A stretch of DNA of 16,676 nt from JAXDLK01 sp034666665 (GTDB lineage: Bacteria > Desulfobacterota > Binatia > JACPRU01), in NCBI GenBank assembly GCA_034666665.1, contig JAXDLK010000326.1, positions 1 to 16,676 of the forward strand. The letters run 5' to 3'. The position numbers and the translations under genes were made by a program. The notes under the pieces are model-generated. The model was not told where the DNA came from, searched no databases, and saw only the letters and a program-made list of their open reading frames with translations. Of the stretch, positions 7,280 through 16,000 are shown piece after piece. Position 1 is the stretch's first letter, and each line of letters begins with the position of its first letter.

Positions 7280-7840
7280 ATGACGCGTCTTCGGCGAAAG
7301 CATGCGATCTTCGGTACTGTGATCGCGATGCTCGCCGGATTCGCAGGTCGTGCCCCGGCGCAGGAGCTCGGCACGGTCACCACGGGAAGAGGCACGCAGG
7401 TCCACGTGCTCCTGACCGGAGGAACGGGCGCGACGGCCGATGCCGCGGCTGCGCATCCCTTCTCGTATCCATTGTTCGCGTCGGAGATCGTCGCCTACGT
7501 CGCCAAGGAAGTACTGTCGGACGCGCAGGACGAATTCGCCGATTCGCCGATCCCGGGTCGGCTGAGTCCTTCGATGCCGGATACCGATTCTCGTTTCGGT
7601 TCCCACTGTCTGCACTTCGTCGCCGAGCTCGGCTCGCGCGTGTCGCGAACGCCGGCGCTCTCCGGCGTGTCGTCCGCCACGTCGACCGCGGCGTACGCCG
7701 CGCGCGGCATCGCCGCGGCGTTGGCGATCCGCGACACCTCGAAGGCTTTGCGGCACAAGGACGACGACGCGGGCGGGTTCTCGCTCGCTCCGAAGTTAGG
7801 CACGAACAAGCTCATGCTGCGCGTCACCTTCCGCTGGTGA
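7280..7840 (+). CDS. Exported protein of unknown function, possible outer-membrane protein
   Basis: I do not recognise this 186-residue protein. Residues 1-27 form a clear signal peptide: basic start RLRRK, hydrophobic core with AIFGTVIAMLAGFA, and a likely cut after APA before QELG. The mature part is rich in Ala, Ser and small residues, with one Cys, a short Ala-rich stretch around 137-149 and a charged KHDDDAGG-like turn. The last residues are LMLRVTFRW, ending on Trp. An alternating strand with a terminal aromatic residue is what the outer-membrane assembly machinery recognises in beta-barrel proteins, but the chain is short for a full barrel. It stands alone, with about 150 bases of non-coding DNA on each side, and has no clear Shine-Dalgarno. 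Overlapping frames have no recognisable domains. Confidence 0.58.
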   Translation: MTRLRRKHAIFGTVIAMLAGFAGRAPAQELGTVTTGRGTQVHVLLTGGTGATADAAAAHPFSYPLFASEIVAYVAKEVLSDAQDEFADSPIPGRLSPSMPDTDSRFGSHCLHFVAELGSRVSRTPALSGVSSATSTAAYAARGIAAALAIRDTSKALRHKDDDAGGFSLAPKLGTNKLMLRVTFRW

Positions 7841-7991
7841 CGGCGTAGGCGCGTCTCCGCATCCGTCGCGCCCGCGGCTCTGCGCACCGGATCGACGGAT
7901 TCCGATTCGTTTCCCGTGGCGCGGCCGACGTCGCACGGACGCTTGACGCAGGCACCGTCCCCGCCGATAGGTCGGCTCGAGGACACGAGCC

Positions 7992-9284
7992 ATGGCATGG
8001 GATTTCTCTACCGAGCCCGAGTTCCAGCAGAAGCTCGACTGGATTCACGGCTTCATGCGCGCGGAGGTCTTTCCGCTCGAGACGCTCGATCTCACGCAGC
8101 GGGAGCTCGACCGCGTGACGGCCCCGATGAAGCAGGAGGTCAAGCGGCAGCGCCTGTGGGCCGCGCACCTCGATCCGGAGCTCGGCGGCCAGGGCTACGG
8201 TCAGGTGAAGCTCGGGCTCATGCACGAGCTGATCGGGCAGTCGAAGCTCGGGCCGCAAGTCTTCGGCAATCAGGCGCCCGATTCCGGGAACAGCGAGATC
8301 CTCGCGAAGCACGCGACTCCGCCTCAGAGAGAGAAGTACCTCGCGCCGCTGCTCGATGGCAGCAAGCGCTCGTGCTTCGCGATGACGGAGCCCGGTGCGG
8401 GCGCGGACCCGACCCTGCTCGAGACGCGCGCGGTTCGCGATGGCGACGTGTGGGTCCTGAACGGGGACAAGTGGTTCGCGACCAATGCCTCGGTCGCGGA
8501 CTTCTTCATCGTCATGACCGTGACGAACATCGAGGCCGCGCCACACGCGCGCGCCTCGATGTTCCTGATCGATGCGGGAACGCCGGGATTCGACGTGGTG
8601 CGCGACCTCGGCTCGATGGAAGACCCGCACCCGCGGCCCGGCGGCTTCGACACGCACTCCGAGGTGCGCCTCCGCGACGTGCGCGTCCCCGCGGACAACG
8701 TGCTCGGTGAGCTCGGCGCCGGCTTCGCGATGGCGCAGGAGCGGCTCGGGCCCGGTCGCATCCATCACTGCATGCGCTGGATCGGTCAGGCGAAGCGAGC
8801 CTTCGACATGCTCTGCGAGCGATCGCTCTACCGCCGCGCGTTCGGCTCGCTCCTCTGCGAGAAGCAGACGATCCAGAACTGGATCGCCGACTCGGCAGCG
8901 GACATCCACGCCGCCCGGCTGATGACGCTGCAGGCGGCGTGGAAGATGGAGCGCGAGGGCACCCGCGCGGCGCGGAAGGAGATCGCCATGATCAAGTACT
9001 GGGGCGCGCGCGTGCTCCACGACGCGATCGATCGCGCGCTCCAGATTCACGGCTCGCTCGGCTACTCGTCGGACCTGCCACTCGAGGAAATGTACCGCCG
9101 CGCTCGTGCGGCGCGCATCTACGATGGTCCCGACGAGGTGCACCGGCAGACGGTCGCGCGGCTGATCCTGCGCGAGTACTCGCCGCCGGCGGACGGGATT
9201 CCGACGGAGCACGTGCCGACAAGGCGCGAGCGCGCGCGCCGCCGCTTCGCGGAGCTGCTCGATCGCGAGACGGCGAACCTCTGA
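7992..9284 (+). CDS. Acyl-CoA dehydrogenase, ACAD10/11-like
   Basis: This is a 430-residue FAD-dependent acyl-CoA dehydrogenase of normal length. Visible signatures are the N-terminal helical domain, the flavin-binding stretch CFAMTEPGAGADP, the beta-domain segment VLNGDKWFATNA, the core ERLGPGRIHHCMRWIGQA, the pre-catalytic QIHGSLGYSSDLPLEEMYRRARA, and IYDGPDEVH. The catalytic base position, Glu in the classical IYEG motif, is D378 here. DGPDEVH is what I recall for the ACAD10/11-type branch, so this is probably a family trait. The enzyme should oxidise an acyl-CoA to its 2-enoyl form (or act on a hydroxyacyl derivative) and pass electrons to electron-transfer flavoprotein. A basic C-terminal extension (TRRERARRRFAELL) follows the domain. 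GAGG lies about 9 bases before the ATG. No other beta-oxidation genes are adjacent, so the substrate cannot be assigned. Confidence 0.9.
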   Translation: MAWDFSTEPEFQQKLDWIHGFMRAEVFPLETLDLTQRELDRVTAPMKQEVKRQRLWAAHLDPELGGQGYGQVKLGLMHELIGQSKLGPQVFGNQAPDSGNSEILAKHATPPQREKYLAPLLDGSKRSCFAMTEPGAGADPTLLETRAVRDGDVWVLNGDKWFATNASVADFFIVMTVTNIEAAPHARASMFLIDAGTPGFDVVRDLGSMEDPHPRPGGFDTHSEVRLRDVRVPADNVLGELGAGFAMAQERLGPGRIHHCMRWIGQAKRAFDMLCERSLYRRAFGSLLCEKQTIQNWIADSAADIHAARLMTLQAAWKMEREGTRAARKEIAMIKYWGARVLHDAIDRALQIHGSLGYSSDLPLEEMYRRARAARIYDGPDEVHRQTVARLILREYSPPADGIPTEHVPTRRERARRRFAELLDRETANL

Positions 9285-9341
9285 CTCGCACGCGCGCCTG
9301 CATTCGTTTGACGGCAAGACGCGCTGGGTCTACGAGAAGCC

Positions 9342-10289
9342 ATGGACGCGATCACGCTACTCACCCGGGACCACCAGACCGTCGAGACGCTCTTTCAACG
9401 TTACTCCGCGACCAGCGGCCAGGACGAGCGTGCCGTCGCCCGGCGGCGCGAGATCGTCGAAGAGGTCACGCGCGAGCTGATGGCGCACGCGACGGCGGAG
9501 GAGCGGGAGTTCTATCCCGCGATCCGCGAGTCGATGCCCGACCAGAGCTCGCGAGTGAAGGATGCGCTCGCGGAGCATGCCGAGGCGAAGGATCTCCTCG
9601 GTCAGCTGCGCCAGCTCGATCCGTCGACGATCGCGTTCCAGGCGAAGATGGCCCGGCTCATGGAAGCGGTCCGCCACCACGTGAAGGATGAGGAGGAGAG
9701 AATGTTCCCCGACATCAAGGACACACTCGGCCGTGATCGTCTCGAGGCCATCGGCAATCGGCTCGAGGGCGCGAAGCGCAGCGCACCCAAGGACCCCCCG
9801 CGTCGCTCCGGCGAAAGCTCCGGCGTGATCGCAGACGTTGCTTCCGCGGCGATGACCAAGGTGAGGAACGTGATCGACTCCGCGACCCAGGCAGTGACCG
9901 GAGGATCGGCGTCGCGGTCGTCCCGCTCCCGCAAGACGGCGGCGCGCAAATCCGCAGGCGGTCGCGGCGCCGCGAAGTCGCGCGCGAAGAAGACCGCCGG
10001 CACCGCGAAGAAGGCCGCCGCCGGAGCCGCACGCAAGGTGCGCGGCGCTGCCAAGAAGGCGCGTGGCGTGGGGAGGAAGGCAGCCGGCGCGGGCAGGAGC
10101 GTCCGCGGCGTTGCGCGAAAGGCGGCAGGCGCCGCGAAGAAGGTGGCGGCGCGGACTCGCGCCCGCACCTCGAAGACCCGCTCGACGGCCAAGCCTCAGC
10201 GGAAGAAGGCCGGCGCGCGCGGGAAGTCCCAGGCGCGCGGCACGTCCGCCACGCGCGGCAAGCGGTCGCAATCCAAGCGCGCTCGTTGA
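9342..10289 (+). CDS. Hemerythrin HHE domain fused to histone H1-like basic tail
   Basis: The N-terminal 150 residues or so of this 315-residue protein are a hemerythrin/HHE four-helix bundle with a complete set of diiron ligands: H11, H49-ATA-E53, H79 and H113-VKD-E117. Residues 150-186 are a linker. From G187 to the end (129 residues) there are about 45 Lys/Arg and no Asp or Glu, with Ala, Gly, Ser and Thr making up most of the rest. Within this lies a six-copy heptad repeat (229-270). Such tails occur in bacterial H1-like nucleoid proteins and bind DNA non-specifically. I infer an oxygen-, nitric oxide- or iron-binding domain that can coat DNA, by loose analogy with Dps, but the tail could instead bind RNA or polyphosphate. 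The frame is continuous, with no sign of a sequencing frameshift at the join. It follows the acyl-CoA dehydrogenase by 57 bases. Confidence 0.87.
   Translation: MDAITLLTRDHQTVETLFQRYSATSGQDERAVARRREIVEEVTRELMAHATAEEREFYPAIRESMPDQSSRVKDALAEHAEAKDLLGQLRQLDPSTIAFQAKMARLMEAVRHHVKDEEERMFPDIKDTLGRDRLEAIGNRLEGAKRSAPKDPPRRSGESSGVIADVASAAMTKVRNVIDSATQAVTGGSASRSSRSRKTAARKSAGGRGAAKSRAKKTAGTAKKAAAGAARKVRGAAKKARGVGRKAAGAGRSVRGVARKAAGAAKKVAARTRARTSKTRSTAKPQRKKAGARGKSQARGTSATRGKRSQSKRAR
10026..10151 (+). repeat. Six tandem 21-base units encoding a basic heptad
   Basis: These bases encode residues 229-270 of the hemerythrin fusion as six consecutive seven-residue units: AARKVRG, AAKKARG, VGRKAAG, AGRSVRG, VARKAAG, AAKKVAA. 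The pattern is small-small-basic-basic-x-x-Gly. The protein pattern is regular while codons vary between units, which points to selection on the peptide and not simple DNA slippage. Confidence 0.75.
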
Positions 10290-10297
10290 CGTCGTAA

Positions 10298-10336
10298 GCA
10301 GCGCCCACCCTCGTTGCCGCGGGGGTCCGGCGCTGC
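10298..10336 (+). terminator. Strong hairpin between hemerythrin gene and efflux operon
   Basis: GCAGCGCC (10298-10305) and GGCGCTGC (10329-10336) are perfect 8-base inverted repeats. Inside them ACCC (10307-10310) can pair with GGGT (10323-10326), giving a two-part stem with a small internal loop. The structure begins 9 bases after the stop of the hemerythrin gene and ends 13 bases before the preferred start of the efflux operon. No T-run follows. It could terminate upstream transcription, protect a 3' end, or sit in the operon leader. Confidence 0.45.
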
Positions 10337-10349
10337 CATAGACGGGAAT

Positions 10350-11840
10350 GTGTTCTCGCCGGTGCCGGCGGCGCGCCGGCTCGTTCTCTCGCTCGTGCGC
10401 CGTCAGGGCGTGAGCATCGCCGCCGTGGCCTTCGCGGGGTGCATGGTCGGTCCGGCGTACGCTCCGCCGAAGGCCCCGGTCGCGAAGGCGTGGACCGCGG
10501 AGAGCGGGGGCGCAGCCCATGCGGGAGCGCGAATCGCGCCCGCCTGGTGGACGTCGTTCGGCGATCCCGCGCTCGGTCGGCTCGTGGCGCTCGCGCGGCA
10601 GGAGAACCTGTCGCTGCAGGCGGCGGCGCTCCGGGTGGTGCAGGCGCGCGCGCGCCGCGCCATCGCCGTCGGCAACCTCTTTCCCCAGCAGCAGGAGGTG
10701 ACGGGCTCCTACACGCGCTCCCGCCGGAGCGCGAATCTCGCAGGAGCCGGCAGCGTCGCGGGAAGCACGGAAGGCAGCGGCGCGGGGGCCGCCAGCGGCG
10801 CCGGCCGCAGCACGGACAGCTGGAGCACCGGTCTCGATGCCGCGTGGGAGGTCGATCTCTGGGGCAAGTACCGCCGCTCGATCGAGGCCGCCGATGCGGA
10901 GCTCCTGGCGGCGCGCGCGAGCCACGACGACGTGCTCGTGAGCCTCCTCGCCGAGGTCGCGACGACCTACGTGCGGGTCCGCTCTCTCGAAGAGCGTCTG
11001 GCAGTCGCCGCCGACAATGTCGAAGCGCAGCGCGACTCCTTGTCGATCGCCCGGGTGCGCTTCGAGGCAGGCGGGACTTCGGAGCTCGACGTCCAGCAGG
11101 CGAAGGCGCTGCTCCACGACACCGAGGCGCGGATCCCGGACTTGCAGATCCAGCGCCGTCAGGCGGTCAACTCGCTTTCCGTGCTGCTCGGCCGCCCGCC
11201 GGCGACGCTCGACGATCTGCTCGGGCCCCCGGGTCGCGTTCCCAAGGTGCCGCCGACGGTCGCCGTCGGGATTCCCGCCGATCTCCTCCGTCGCCGCCCG
11301 GACGTTCGCCGCGCCGAGCACGCCGCCGCGGCGCAGAGCGCTCGCATCGGCGTCGCCACCGCCGAGCTCTACCCTTCCTTCCAGCTGACCGGTTCGATCG
11401 GCCTCAGCGCCGACGAAGCCGCGCAGCTGATCGAAGGCCGCTCCTTCGAGGCCCTCGGCGGTCCGGCGTTCCGCTGGCCGGTCCTCAACTACGGCCGGCT
11501 CGTCAACAACGTCCGGCTGCAGGACGCGACCTTCCAGGAGCTCGCGACCCAGTACCGGAACACCGTGCTCGTCGCGCAGCGCGAGGTCGAGGACGCGCTC
11601 GTCGGCTATCTTCGCGGCAGCGAGCAGGTCGAGTCGCTCTCGCAGAGCGTCGCGGCGGCGAACCGGGCGGTCGAGATCTCGCTCGTGCAGTACCGCGAGG
11701 GAGCGACCGACTACACGTCGATCCTGAACGCGCAGCAGGCAAAGCTCCGCGAGGACGATCTCCTGGTATCCACGCGCGCGGCCGTGGCGCTGAGCGTCGT
11801 CGGGCTCTACCGCGCGCTCGGGGGAGGTTGGGAGCGATGA
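10350..11840 (+). CDS. RND efflux outer-membrane factor lipoprotein (NodT/OprM family)
   Basis: This is the outer-membrane channel of a tripartite pump, about 496 residues and typical for the family. A lipobox FAGC (C31 from this start) is followed by MVGPAYAPP, the usual OprM/NodT mature N-terminus. Two TolC-type repeats follow (about 60-250 and 280-470), with AWWTSFGDPAL, AAWEVDLWGKYRRSIEA, RFEAGGTSELDVQQA, IPADLLRRRPDVRRAEH and QYREGATDYTSILNAQQ. A Gly/Ala/Ser-rich stretch at 131-152 lies where an extracellular loop is expected. The GTG at 10350 was chosen because it lies beyond the upstream hairpin and gives a usable lipoprotein signal; GTG 10395 and a TTG at 10314 are alternatives. It is first in the operon, and its TGA overlaps the adaptor ATG by four bases, indicating translational coupling. 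Confidence 0.9.
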   Translation: MFSPVPAARRLVLSLVRRQGVSIAAVAFAGCMVGPAYAPPKAPVAKAWTAESGGAAHAGARIAPAWWTSFGDPALGRLVALARQENLSLQAAALRVVQARARRAIAVGNLFPQQQEVTGSYTRSRRSANLAGAGSVAGSTEGSGAGAASGAGRSTDSWSTGLDAAWEVDLWGKYRRSIEAADAELLAARASHDDVLVSLLAEVATTYVRVRSLEERLAVAADNVEAQRDSLSIARVRFEAGGTSELDVQQAKALLHDTEARIPDLQIQRRQAVNSLSVLLGRPPATLDDLLGPPGRVPKVPPTVAVGIPADLLRRRPDVRRAEHAAAAQSARIGVATAELYPSFQLTGSIGLSADEAAQLIEGRSFEALGGPAFRWPVLNYGRLVNNVRLQDATFQELATQYRNTVLVAQREVEDALVGYLRGSEQVESLSQSVAAANRAVEISLVQYREGATDYTSILNAQQAKLREDDLLVSTRAAVALSVVGLYRALGGGWER

Positions 11841-13048
11841 ACGTCGCCCGCACGCTCGTGACGATCGTCGTCGTGTGCACCGCGCTTCTCGGCTGCAAGC
11901 GCGAGAACCGCTACGCCCCTCCCCCACCGCCGGAGGTGACCGTCAGTCATCCGCTCGAGCAGGAGGTCACGACCTACCTCGAATTCACCGGACACACGGC
12001 CGCGCTCGAGGCGGTCGACATCCGCGCGCGCGTCCAGGGGTATCTCAAGAGCATCCATTTCACGCCGGGCGCCGACGTCCTGAAATCGCAGCTCCTGTTC
12101 GAGATCGAACCCGAGCTCTATGCGGCGCGGCTCGCCCAGGCGAAGGCCGATCTCGAGGGGAAACAGGCGCAGTACCGGGCCGCACAGGCGCAGTACGAGA
12201 TCACCGAGGCGATCTTCAAGCGCTCCGCCGGAAGCCGCACCGATCTCGTGCAGAAGGGCCAGCAGCGCGATCTCGCCAAGGCGGCGATGGAGATGGCGCG
12301 GGCGACGGTCGACGCGGCGGCGCTCGACCTCTCCTACACGCAGATCTACGCGCCGATCGACGGCCGCATCGACCGCAATCGCGTCGACGCCGGCAACCTC
12401 GTCGGCGCCGGCGAGCCGACGCTGCTCGCGTCGATGGTCCGCGACGACCCGATCTACGTCTATTTCACCGCGAGCGAGCGCGAGCTCCTGCAGTATCGCG
12501 AGTTCCAGCGCCAGCACCGGACGTTCACGCCGGCGGGGAAGCGCAACGTCGCCTATCTCGGTCTGGCGACCGATACGGGATACCCGTACGTCGGCGAGGT
12601 CGACTACGCGAGCAACCGCGTCGATCCGGACACCGGCACGGTCGAGGCGCGCGCCATTTTCCCGAACCCCGACCGCGTGATGGTCCCGGGTCTCTTCGCG
12701 CGCGTGCGCCTTCCTTTCCTGCGCGAGCGCTCGCTGCTCGTTCCCGAGGTGGCGATCGGCGCCGACCAAGGCGGCTCGTACGTGCTCATCGTCGACGACA
12801 AGAACGCCGTGCAGTACCGCCGCGTGCAGGTCGGCGCAACCGTCGGCGAATTCTCGATCGTTCGCGACGGTGTCGCCGCCGCCGATTCCGTCATCATCAA
12901 GGGGCAGCAGCGGGCGCGGCCGGGCACGCTCGTGAAACCGCTGCGCGAACAATCGAAGCCGCCCGAGCTGCCGGCACCGAATGCACCGACGCCGGTACCG
13001 ACGCCGCAGGACACGCCGGCGCCACAGCCGACGTCCTCGCCCCGATGA
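11837..13048 (+). CDS. RND efflux periplasmic adaptor lipoprotein (MexE/OqxA type)
   Basis: This 403-residue membrane fusion protein links the pump to the outer-membrane channel. Its signal ends in a good lipobox, LLGC (C20), followed by a Pro-rich spacer. The lipoyl/barrel-sandwich halves are at about 50-95 (VDIRARVQGYLKSIHFTPG) and 165-195 (YTQIYAPIDGRIDRNRV), flanking an alpha-helical hairpin rich in Ala, Gln and Lys (about 97-160). The beta-barrel and membrane-proximal domains follow, with ASNRVDPDTGTVEARA and MVPGLFARVRLP. The last 30 residues are a Pro/Thr/Ala tail (PAPNAPTPVPTPQ), longer than usual for the family. The start overlaps the preceding stop as ATGA, and its own stop overlaps the pump start the same way. 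Membership of the MexE/OqxA branch is judged from sequence style and from the strong MexF likeness of its partner. Confidence 0.92.
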   Translation: MNVARTLVTIVVVCTALLGCKRENRYAPPPPPEVTVSHPLEQEVTTYLEFTGHTAALEAVDIRARVQGYLKSIHFTPGADVLKSQLLFEIEPELYAARLAQAKADLEGKQAQYRAAQAQYEITEAIFKRSAGSRTDLVQKGQQRDLAKAAMEMARATVDAAALDLSYTQIYAPIDGRIDRNRVDAGNLVGAGEPTLLASMVRDDPIYVYFTASERELLQYREFQRQHRTFTPAGKRNVAYLGLATDTGYPYVGEVDYASNRVDPDTGTVEARAIFPNPDRVMVPGLFARVRLPFLRERSLLVPEVAIGADQGGSYVLIVDDKNAVQYRRVQVGATVGEFSIVRDGVAAADSVIIKGQQRARPGTLVKPLREQSKPPELPAPNAPTPVPTPQDTPAPQPTSSPR

Positions 13049-16000
13049 TCTCGCGCTTCTTCGTCGACCGTCCGATCTTCGCGAACGTCCTCGCCGTCGT
13101 CACGGTGATCTTCGGTCTCGTCGCGCTCCGCTCGCTGGCGATCGAGCAATATCCCGAGATCACGCCGCCGACGGTGCAAGTCTCCGCGTCGTACCCGGGG
13201 GCGAACGCCGACGTCGTCTCCACCGCCGTCGCCGCGCCGATCGAGGAACAGGTGAACGGCGTCGAGCACATGCTCTACATGTCGTCGTCTTCCGCCGCCG
13301 ACGGCTCGTACAGCCTGACGGTCACGTTCGACGTCGGCACCGACCTGAACGTCGCGCAGGTCCTGGTGCAGAATCGCGTCGCGCTCGCCGAGCCGCGCCT
13401 GCCCGAGGAGGTCCGCCGCCAGGGAATCACGGTCAAGAAGCAGTCGCCGAACGTGATCCTGTTCGTCACGCTGATCTCGCCGGACGGCCGCTACGACAGC
13501 CTCTATCTCAGCAACTTCGCGACGCTGAACGTGCGCGACGAGCTCGCGCGCATCTACGGCGTCGGTGAGGTGACCGTCCGTGGCGCCGGCGCGTACAGCA
13601 TGCGCATCTGGCTCGACCCGCCGCAGCTCGAGGCCCGCGGCCTGACCACCAGCGACGTCGTCGCGGCGATCGGCGAGCAGAACGTGCAGGTCGCGGCCGG
13701 ACAGATCGGCCAGCCGCCCGCGCCCGCCGGCCAGAAGTTCCAGCTCACGGTGACGACGCTCGGCCGATTGTCGCAGCCGGAACAGTTCCAGGACATCATC
13801 GTCAAGTCCGAGGGCGGCCGCACCACGCGGCTGCGCGACGTCGCGCGCGTCGAGCTCGGCAGCCAGACGTACGAGCAGTTCTTCCAGAAGAACGGCAAAC
13901 CGGCCGCCGGTGTCGCCGTGTTCCAGCTCCCGGGCGCGAACGCCCTCGAGGTGGCGGATCAGATCCGTGCGGTGATGAAGCGGATCGCCCCGTCGTTCCC
14001 GCAGGGCGTCGATTACGTGATCCCGTTCGACACCACGCGGTTCGTCCGGCAGGCGATCCACGAGGTGTACCGCACGCTGTTCGAGGCCGGGATCCTCGTC
14101 CTGATCGTGATCCTCGTGTTCCTGCAGGACTGGCGCGCCGTGCTGGTGCCCGCGACCACCGTTCCGGTGACGATCATCGGCGCGTTCGCCGGGCTCTCGT
14201 TGTTCGGGTTCACGGTCAACCTGTTCACCCTCTTCGGCCTGATCCTGGCGATCGGCATCGTGGTCGACGACGCGATCGTGATCGTGGAGAACGCGGCGCA
14301 CAACATCGACGCCGAAGGCCTGCCGCCGCGGGAGGCGACGATCCGCGCCATGGATCAGGTGACCGGACCGATCATCGGGATCACGCTCGTGCTCATGTCC
14401 GTCTTCCTGCCGTCCGCGTTTCTCGGCGGCATCACCGGTCAGCTGTACCAGCAGTTCGCGCTGACGATAGCGATCACCGCCGGGATCAGCGCCGTGAACG
14501 CGCTCACCTTGAAGCCGGCCCAGTGCGCCGCCTGGCTGCGGCCGCAGCCGGAGCACAAGAACGTCCTCTTCCGAGCCTTCGATGCGGCGTACGCGCGCGC
14601 CGAGCGGGCCTACGCCGGGATCATCACCCGCATGGTCGGGCACCCGGTGCCGACGATGCTCGTGTTCACGCTGCTCCTCGGCGGCACTCTCTGGTGGTTC
14701 GTGTCGCTACCGACCGGCTTCCTGCCGGTCGAGGATCAGGGCTACGCGATCGTCGGCGTGCAGCTGCCGGACGGCGCGTCGCAGGCACGGACCTCGGGCG
14801 TGGTGGAGCAGGTGAACGGTATCCTCGGGTCGACCCCGGGGGTGACGGACTGGGTGTCGATCGGCGGCTTCTCCCTGCTCGACGGGACGGCCTCCTCGAG
14901 CGCCGCGACGTTCTACACGATCTTCGCACCGTGGGAGGAGCGGACGAAGCCGGAGCTGGCGATGACCTCCATCCTCGATGGGCTCCGCGGCCGTCTCGGC
15001 TCGATCCAGGAAGCGACCTCGTTCGTGCTGCCTCCGCCTGCGATCCGTGGCCTCGGCGTCGCCGGCGGCTTCGAGATGCAGATCGAGGACCGTGGCAACA
15101 ACGGCCTGCCGGCGCTCGGGCGGGTCGTCCAGGAGATGATCCAGGACGGCAACTCGCAGACGGGACTCCTCGCACTGAACTCGCCGTTCCGCGGAGCCGT
15201 GCCGCAGCTCTTCGTCGACATCGACCGCGAGAAGGTGAAGACGCTCGGCGTGTCGCTCGCGAGCGTGTTCGATACCCTGCAGGCGTACCTCGGGTCGACG
15301 TACGTGAACGACTTCACGCGCTTCGGACGGCTCTTCCAGGTGCGCGTGCAGGCGGAGTCAGCGTTTCGCGTTCGCGCCGACGACGTGAAGCGTCTCGACG
15401 TGCGCAACCCCGATGGCCGCATGGTGCCGCTCGCGACGCTCGCCGACGTGCGGCCGATGCTCGGGCCGCAGATCATCAAGCGCTACAACCTCTATCCCGC
15501 CGCGTCGATCACGGGCCAGGCGGCGCCCGGCTACAGCTCGGGCGAGGCGCTGTCGCTGATGGAGCAGATGGCGGCCGCAAAGCTGCCGTCGACGATGGCG
15601 TACGAATGGACGGGCGTCTCGTACCAGGAGAAGAAGGTCGGCGGCGAGGCGCCGCTCGTCTTTGCGCTCGCGGTCCTGCTCGTCTATCTCGTCCTCGCGG
15701 CGCAGTACGAGAGTTGGACGAGCCCGGCGGCCGTCGTGCTCGTGGTGCCGCTCGCTCTCCTCGGGACGGTGATCGCGGTCGCGCTCCGCGGCGGCGACAA
15801 CAACGTCTACACGCAGATCGGCGTCGTGCTGCTGATCGCGCTCTCGAGCAAGAACGCGATCCTGATCGTCGAGTTCGCGCGCGAGCAGCGCGCGCTCGGG
15901 AAGAGCGCGGTCGAGGCGGCGATCGCCGCCGCGCGCCTGCGCTTTCGGCCGATCCTGATGACCTCATTCGCGTTCATCCTCGGCGTGTTCCCGCTGGTGA

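Noticed and set aside
9308..9336. Promoter for the hemerythrin gene: TTGACG, 17-base gap, TACGAG
   Set aside because: The -10 matches only half the consensus and the transcript would start at or after the ATG, leaving no leader.
10314..10349. TTG start for the outer-membrane factor
   Set aside because: It would place the N-terminus inside the hairpin at 10298-10336 and give an over-long signal peptide with an internal acidic residue.
9357..11927. Very long minus-strand open frame opposite the hemerythrin and OMF genes (similar ones at 1083-2993, 3814-5166, 12604-14643)
   Set aside because: Arg/His/Asp-rich translations without domains. They mirror well-supported plus-strand genes, as expected from strong GC bias at third codon positions.
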